Source: Baffinella frigidus (taxonomy: Eukaryota; Cryptophyceae; Cryptomonadales; Baffinellaceae). Taken from it: a DNA stretch of 16,400 nt. Made by a program: the position numbers and the translations under genes. The DNA lies in NCBI GenBank assembly GCA_026770585.1, contig MU646482.1:464097-480496 (forward strand). The letters are read 5' to 3'. Below, in pieces: positions 12,754 to 16,400 of the stretch. The stretch's first letter is position 1. The number at the start of each line of letters is the position of its first letter. The notes beneath the pieces were generated by a model, which did not search any database, was not told the origin of the DNA, and saw only the letters and a program-made list of their open reading frames with translations.

Positions 12754-13101
12754 GCCGTTTTTTTTAGCGGCCTGATCCAAATAACCTGTCGAAAGGGCTA
12801 TCTCATTTTTTTTTCAGGTTCCAGGCGGGGGGGAGGGGGGGGAGGGTCAATTGAGGTGCGGGGAGTGGGGAGCAGCCATGCGGTGCACCGTGGGCTGAAA
12901 AAAAATGGGGGGAAAGATTTTTGAAAAATAATTGTAAAGCAAAAAGACTTGAAATTGTAAGGGGCCCTTACAATTTTAAGTCTTTTCCCAGATCGTTTCC
13001 GGCCATTCAAAATTTTGGGCCTAAGGGAAAATGTAAGGATCTCTGGCCATTTAATTGTTTGAGGTGGCCCTTTTTCAGATCAGACCGCTAAAAAAACCGG
13101 C
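12754..13101. mobile_element. Foldback element of about 348 bp
   Basis: The ends GCCGTTTTTTTTAGCGGCCT (12754) and CAGACCGCTAAAAAAACCGG C (13081-13101) are inverted repeats of about 25 bp with two or three mismatches. A central hairpin at 12942-12986 pairs AAAAGACTTGAAATTGTAAG with its near-exact complement (22-bp stem, one mismatch). G runs at 12826-12845 lie inside. No coding capacity. Confidence 0.75.
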
Positions 13102-13109
13102 TTTAGAGC

Positions 13110-13385
13110 ACAGGAGGTCAGGTCCTTTAGGTCCTTCAGGTTTTGATTTCTCCCAACATGGCCCAACGACACGCCGTTCCGTAGAAGGGATCTGCAGAGA
13201 AAGAATTTTTGCTTTCGGATCGTGTTTAGCTCTCCAGTGCAGAGGCTCGTGAAGAGGGGATATACAGGGTGGCTCTGTTCGGGTGTTTGATTGCTTCCAA
13301 AATAGGAGCGCGCCCGCACACACACCGAACCCAAGTCAGCCTTTGTGAGGCTCATGGTATCCCATGGCCGAAGTATAAGAGCTCC
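13110..13385 (-). repeat. Repeat H, minus-strand copy (inverted partner of 11186-11431)
   Basis: It reads GGTCCTTTAGGTCCTTCAGG, AACGACACGCCGTTCCGTAG, a hairpin-forming GAAAGAATTTTTGCTTTC, CTCTCCAGTGCAGAGGCTCG, CAAGTCAGCCTTTGTGAGGC and TCATGGTATCCCATGG. This is the reverse complement of 11186-11431 along its whole length, with scattered substitutions. Confidence 0.82.
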
Positions 13386-13665
13386 AGGCACGGATACCCC
13401 ACATTCTTTAGGTCCTTTAGGGTTTAATTTCGCCCAACATATGCCAACGACACGCCCTTCCGTAGAAAGGATCTGCAGAGAAAGCACAAGGTCCTTTAGG
13501 TCCTGGCAGACCTTGAGTCCTTTAGGTCCTTTAGGTTCTTCGAGCTCCCAACATAGGCGGACACCGGAACTTGTTCTGTTGAAAGGCCGTGTTTCCTTTC
13601 GGATCACATCCAGGCCCCCCTGTACAGAGGATCGCGGCAGAACCGGCCTAAAGGGTATCCTCGAG
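13386..13665 (-). repeat. Repeat H, further copies
   Basis: 13386-13490 repeats the first half (TTTAGGTCCTTTAGGG to GGATCTGCAGAGAAAGCA). 13490-13665 repeats the second half (CTTTAGGTTCTTCGAGCTCC, ACACCGGAACTTGTTCTG, CAGAGGATCGCGGCAGAA), matching 12404-12490. Together they have the same two-part order as the units at 9661-10092 read in reverse. Confidence 0.75.
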
Positions 13666-13890
13666 TCGCTTTACGACTGGCACTTATTTGACACTTATTG
13701 ACTTTATTCGAAAGTGAGAATGCACGGTGCAAGAATTGAGGCGAGGTTAGGAAAACGTCTGGGTTCTGCACCAGATTTTTCCTGCCCAAGAAACTGCCAC
13801 TACCCATAAGGAAAAACCACGAAGGAGCTCCCCGCACAAGCCCGGCGAACCGGACAGCGTGTCACTCCCCAATGGCTCCCCGCAGAGCAC
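13666..13890. other. Unassigned sequence
   Basis: I see no convincing gene or repeat. CACTTATTTGACACTTATTG is a short near-repeat at 13680-13700. A minus-strand frame (13747-13980) is open but has no recognisable fold and overlaps the foldback that follows. Confidence 0.35.
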
Positions 13891-13893
13891 CCC

Positions 13894-14034
13894 GTTGCGT
13901 GGGGGCCTCTGCCTATTCCATACACAGTTGCCCCGGACTGGGCAAAAATGTATGGACCACTCTCCTTGCGGGCCACTCATACCACGCGAGGAGAGCAGAA
14001 AAACCCCTCAAACCACCTAGGCCCCCACGTTGCG
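13894..14034. repeat. Imperfect inverted-repeat structure
   Basis: GTTGCGTGGGGGCCT (13894-13908) pairs with AGGCCCCCACGTTGCG (14019-14034). An inner pair CCATACACAGTTGCCC (13918) and GGGCAAAAATGTATGG (13940-13955) also matches. It may be a diverged foldback element. Confidence 0.55.
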
Positions 14035-14060
14035 ATGTGAGAAAAAGCCCTTCTGTGCAT

Positions 14061-14117
14061 CCTCGATCGGACAGGTGATGAGCCTCCCACTGAGGCTCAT
14101 CACCTGTCCGACCGAGG
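14061..14117. repeat. 26-bp hairpin
   Basis: CCTCGATCGGACAGGTGATG AGCCTC (14061-14086) is complementary to 14092-14117 with a single mismatch and a 5-base loop. GAGGCTCATGACCTGT near 14290 and 11590 is a related but distinct motif. Confidence 0.82.
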
Positions 14118-14538
14118 CTCACACTTCGGTGGTGTCTACCCCCCCCAAGGTCCCCTGCTTGGTCTCAGTCGCTCCTGGCAGCAGGACACCGAGACCGCGC
14201 TCATCATGCTACAGGACGACCCTGGGTATCCTTTATCCTCGGCAACTCTTATGGAGGTGCTTTGGTGGTCCTTTGGTGCAACTCCAGAATCGAGGCTCAT
14301 GACCTGTGAGTCCGGATCCAGACTTTTTTGTCGTCAAAAAGGGCTGACCTTTGAAGGTGACACCCTACTCCGTTCCGCGATCCCAGGCACCAGACGCTCC
14401 CAGCTGATGTGCGGCGTGTCTAGCTGAAGGCTGCATCGCTGCATATTTTTTCCGTGCGGAGCTAGCCCATGTGGATGCCCCCCACGACAGAGGTTTGAAA
14501 ATGCAACGGCCCTTTCTCTGCACATTCGCTCCTTACAG
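14118..14538 (+). other. Possible intron and exon sequence upstream of the 14539 exon
   Basis: A plus-strand segment at about 14158-14225 reads LGLSRSWQQDTETALIML then QDDPGY, which looks coding, but no junctions can be fixed. It is preceded by a TACCCCCCCCAAG pyrimidine tract and followed by GTATCC. 14285-14309 is a repeat shared with 11582-11606. The end of the interval (TTCGCTCCTTACAG, to 14538) is a good splice acceptor. Confidence 0.35.
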
Positions 14539-14953
14539 GCAGACAGGCTCACCACACGCTGCACACGCCACCGTCAGGTCTCGTGGAACAGCGACAGGCT
14601 GCGGAATGCCCTGGGACGACTCCCCACTCCGAGACCGCTCTCGCCTCTCCCCAACAGCCAGCTCTCCGCAGACGTCACCCTACAGGTCCCCAGCAATCAA
14701 TGCGCGAGCGCTGACAAGGGAACACCCACCGCCGTTCGATTCTCCGACAAACCACCATGCCTCACCGGCGAGGCAAGGCCTTCGCTTCGCGGAGTCCCCC
14801 TCGGGCGATTCCAAGCACTCGCCCCTAGCGCGCGGGTCGCCCGCGTCGAAGGGGTCGGGAGCGTCGCTGCTCCCCATGTCGCCGTTCCAGCGGGACCAGA
14901 TTGAGCGCGACGGCCCGCCCACTTTCCGCGAACACACCGACCTGGTACTCTAG
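14539..14953 (+). CDS. C-terminal exon of a Ser/Pro-rich disordered protein
   Basis: After the acceptor TTCGCTCCTTACAG the plus strand is open for about 138 codons to TAG at 14951-14953. The translation is rich in Ser, Pro, Arg and His, with repeated SP/SPx sites (DDSPLRDRSRLSPTASSPQT, SPYRSPAINA, RFAESPSGDSKHSPLARGSP, LLPMSPFQRDQIERDGPP) and ends REHTDLVL. This composition is typical of intrinsically disordered tails phosphorylated by proline-directed kinases; that role is inference. The longest frame starts at an ATG at 14471, but bases 14471-14538 look like intron. I do not recognise the protein; upstream exons are probably in or beyond 14118-14470. The end of the exon is followed within 25 bp by a family F element. 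Confidence 0.5.
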
Positions 14954-14973
14954 CCCAATCCACTCTCTACTCT

Positions 14974-15107
14974 GGCTCTGTCGCAGTCTATTTGGGCTCA
15001 CCAAGGTGAGCCCGGGCTCTTTCCCGCTCCAAAGTTGACGGATTCGCACCCCACACCCAGCGTGTCCACTTTCAGAATGGTCGGTCAACCCGAGTGAGAC
15101 AGAGCTA
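14974..15107. mobile_element. Family F element, copy 3
   Basis: The left arm GGCTCTGTCGCAGTCTATTT and the right arm CGAGTGAGACAGAGCT are imperfect inverted repeats. An inner perfect hairpin GGGCTCACC AA GGTGAGCCC lies at 14994-15014. The interior (CTCCAAAGTTGACGG, CACACCCAGCGTG) matches the reverse complement of copy 2 at 2382-2502. Confidence 0.8.
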
Positions 15108-15374
15108 TGTACTGTCTGCTTCTCCCTTGGGAGGGGTTGGCAGTGGAGGGTTGTGAATGGGAAGGAGCCAATGGCTCCAAAAACGGACCCGTTCCAAGGG
15201 TGTCCTTGTACTGCTGTCACGTCCCGAAAGTAGTACCGGGCTGTAAAAAGGCGGTACAAAAAGGTACAAGCCGGTACAAAAAGTTACTACCGTCACGTCC
15301 AAATAAGCAGTCCATCTATCATATATAGGCCACACACACAAGAATTTTCAGGCGGGCTCCGGTACAAAAGATTT
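15108..15374. other. Gene-free stretch with GGTACAAAA repeats
   Basis: GGTACAAAAA or GGTACAAG occurs four times between 15252 and 15370, and CTGTCACGTCC / CCGTCACGTCC occurs twice (15213 and 15289). I see no gene and no clear terminal inverted repeats. Confidence 0.45.
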
Positions 15375-15530
15375 CATCCGGAGGAGTATTCATAATGAAT
15401 ACGACTTCGGGGATCTCCGATACGATTCGGGTGTATCTTAAAGCTCTAAATGAAGTCTAGCTAGACGACGGTCTTGTTTCTACCCTTAAGATACACCAAA
15501 ATCGTATTCATTATGAATACTCGGCGGGAT
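15375..15530. mobile_element. Foldback element, family J, copy 2
   Basis: The arms CATCCGGAGGAGTATTCATA ATGAATACGA (15375-15404) and 15500-15530 are near-perfect inverted repeats, each containing the palindrome GTATTCATAATGAATAC. An inner pair GATTCGGGTGTATCTTAA / TTAAGATACACCAAAATC also matches. The plan resembles 1449-1611, which has the same CATCCGG...CGGGATG termini. Confidence 0.85.
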
Positions 15531-15562
15531 TAGATTCGCTGTTCGAGAGAAGCGAGGGATTC

Positions 15563-15722
15563 CACACAGCGGGCTACCAAGATATTTGCGGCCCCAATCG
15601 GGCCGAGTTTCCGTTACCTTATCCGTAGGAAGCCCCCTATGTCCTGACGGTTTTCCCACCGTAGGGTCCTGGGTCTTATCGCTTAGGGGTTTATCCAAAA
15701 TCCCTTCAAAGTCCGCTGTGTG
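15563..15722. mobile_element. Family C foldback, copy 4
   Basis: From CACACAGCGGGCTACCAAG to AAGTCCGCTGTGTG, with CCGTAGGAAGCCCCC, CCCACCGTAGGGTCC and TTATCGCTTAGGGG in between. The right flank GGCACGGCGTCC matches that of copy 3. Confidence 0.85.
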
Positions 15723-15752
15723 GCACGGCGTCCTTCCTCCCATGTCAATTTT

Positions 15753-15878
15753 GTCTCACAAAAGGGATTCTAAAATTCGTTTTCTTAAGTCAACCCCCCT
15801 TCAAAGAAAAGAATACGCTGACGAATTTGTACAGGAATTGACTTAAGAGAACGAATTTTAGAATCCCTTTTCTGAGAT
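15753..15878. mobile_element. Family K foldback, copy 2
   Basis: The arms GTCTCACAAAAGGGATTCTA (15753) and TAGAATCCCTTTTCTGAGAT (15859-15878) pair over about 40 bp with a few mismatches, continuing to CTTAAGTCAA / TTGACTTAAG. The outer halves differ from copy 1 by compensating changes on both arms (AAAGGGATT and AATCCCTTT against ACGAGTT and AACTCGT). Confidence 0.83.
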
Positions 15879-16180
15879 CAAATTATGTTGATCGGTCAGG
15901 GTCTGGTCTGGTAGGAATGTTCACCCCCGTAGTGGGGATATGCACCAGGGGTAGGCGATCTCTGACTCTGTTGGGAACGGGGGGGTGCGCCTCCTGATGA
16001 GCTGGACCACCCTACAGGGGTACCTCGCTCATAAGAAACAGCAACCCCCCTAGGACCACCATCGGGCCCTGGGCATAGGCCTACCGTAGGGTCCTAGGAG
16101 GTGGCAGTTTCTTGTCAATTATGTTGATCGGTTAGGTTTTGGTGGGGATATGCTAGGGGTGGGACTCTGTTGGGAACGGT
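15877..16180 (+). repeat. Diverged direct duplication flanking a family A remnant
   Basis: 15877-15988 and 16114-16180 share ATTATGTTGATCGGT, GTGGGGATATGC, AGGGGT and GACTCTGTTGGGAACGG, in the same order; the second copy lacks internal bits. The truncated family A element at 16013-16113 lies between them and joins the second copy in the middle of its right arm. Confidence 0.78.
16013..16113. mobile_element. Family A MITE, copy 10, right end missing
   Basis: TA CAGGGGTACCTCGCTCATAA, CCTAGGACCACC, CCTACCGTAGGGTCCTAGG and then the right arm only as far as GCAGTTTCTT before the duplicated GTCAATTATGTTG begins. About 20 bases of the right terminus are lost at the duplication boundary. Confidence 0.83.
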
Positions 16181-16187
16181 GTGGCCC

Positions 16188-16400
16188 TCAACCCTCAACC
16201 CTAGAACCCTAAACCCCAACCCCCAACCCCTAAACCCTAAACCCTAAAACCCTCAACCCCCCAACCCCAAACCCCAAACCCTCAACCCCAAACCCTCAAC
16301 CCTAAACCCCAAACCCCAAACTCCAAACCCCAAAACCTCACCCCCAAACCCTAAACCCCAAACCCCAAACCCCAAACCCCAAACCCCAAACCCCAAACCC
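16188..16400 (-). repeat. C-rich telomere-like array grading from CCCTAAA to CCCCAAA
   Basis: It begins CCTCAACCCTCAACCC, passes through CCCTAAACCCTAAACCC, and from about 16290 onward is mostly CCCCAAA heptamers, nearly pure at the window edge. On the minus strand these are TTTAGGG and TTTGGGG. It continues beyond the window. Confidence 0.9.

Noticed and set aside
13080-13607. 175-codon minus-strand frame with Glu-Pro-Lys-Gly-Pro-Lys repeats
   Set aside because: The peptide repeats come from the CCTAAAGGACC units of repeat H in several copies; no conserved domain is visible.
14471-14538. N-terminal 23 codons of the longest frame over the Ser/Pro-rich exon
   Set aside because: The stretch ends in a pyrimidine tract and CAG acceptor, so it is more likely intron than protein.
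16188-16400. True chromosome end at the right edge
   Set aside because: The array is C-rich on the plus strand, opposite to the orientation expected at a right-hand telomere, and its units are degenerate.

Overview
The window looks like nuclear DNA of a eukaryote, most likely a unicellular alga or other protist. Four things point that way: a spliced gene with a GT-AG intron, GC-rich third codon positions in the few convincing coding stretches, plant-type telomere-like heptamers (TTTAGGG and variants), and a very high load of short foldback transposons and microsatellites. No bacterial operon, Shine-Dalgarno site, tRNA, rRNA or CRISPR array was found. The species cannot be fixed from the sequence; a cryptophyte or a similarly repeat-rich alga is only a guess.

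Coding content is sparse. The best gene is on the minus strand at 6467-6967: two exons joined by a phase-1 intron give a 69-residue protein that I recognise as BRICK1 (BRK1/HSPC300), the smallest subunit of the actin-regulating SCAR/WAVE complex. It is divergent from a plus-strand WD40 beta-propeller gene (longest reading frame 7123-8331, about seven blades). Further coding-like pieces are a C-terminal exon at 4470-4616, a Ser/Pro-rich C-terminal exon at 14539-14953, a minus-strand gene fragment at 10791-11185 cut off by repeats on both sides, and decayed ankyrin-repeat units at 1942-2800.

Most of the rest is repeats. From 0.5 to 6.2 kb and again at 8.5-10.4 kb, 12.3 kb and 15-16.1 kb there are many miniature inverted-repeat (MITE-like) elements. 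I name them here by letter: A (TIR starting CAGGGGTACCTCGCTC, TA duplication, about 120 bp, ten copies), B (TIR TCCCTTAAGTGGCCA, TA duplication, about 105 bp, seven copies), C (TIR CCACACAGCGGGCTACGAAGG, about 160 bp, four copies), E (two copies, both split by B), F (three), J (two), K (two), plus single foldbacks. They are nested in each other, and the nesting gives their relative ages. Families with different termini share the same internal core of CCTAGGACC and CCTACGGTAGG blocks. From 9.5 to 13.7 kb a different repeat, H, rich in CCTAAAGGACC, occurs in direct and inverted copies, including an inverted pair about 1.7 kb apart.

There are three telomere-like tracts: degenerate G-rich at 2799-2870, TTTAGGG at 10716-10796, and a C-rich array from 16188 to the window end that grades from CCCTAAA into CCCCAAA. 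The terminal array has the wrong orientation to be the right-hand telomere of this sequence, so it is internal or marks a join. No transposase gene was found; all the mobile elements look non-autonomous.
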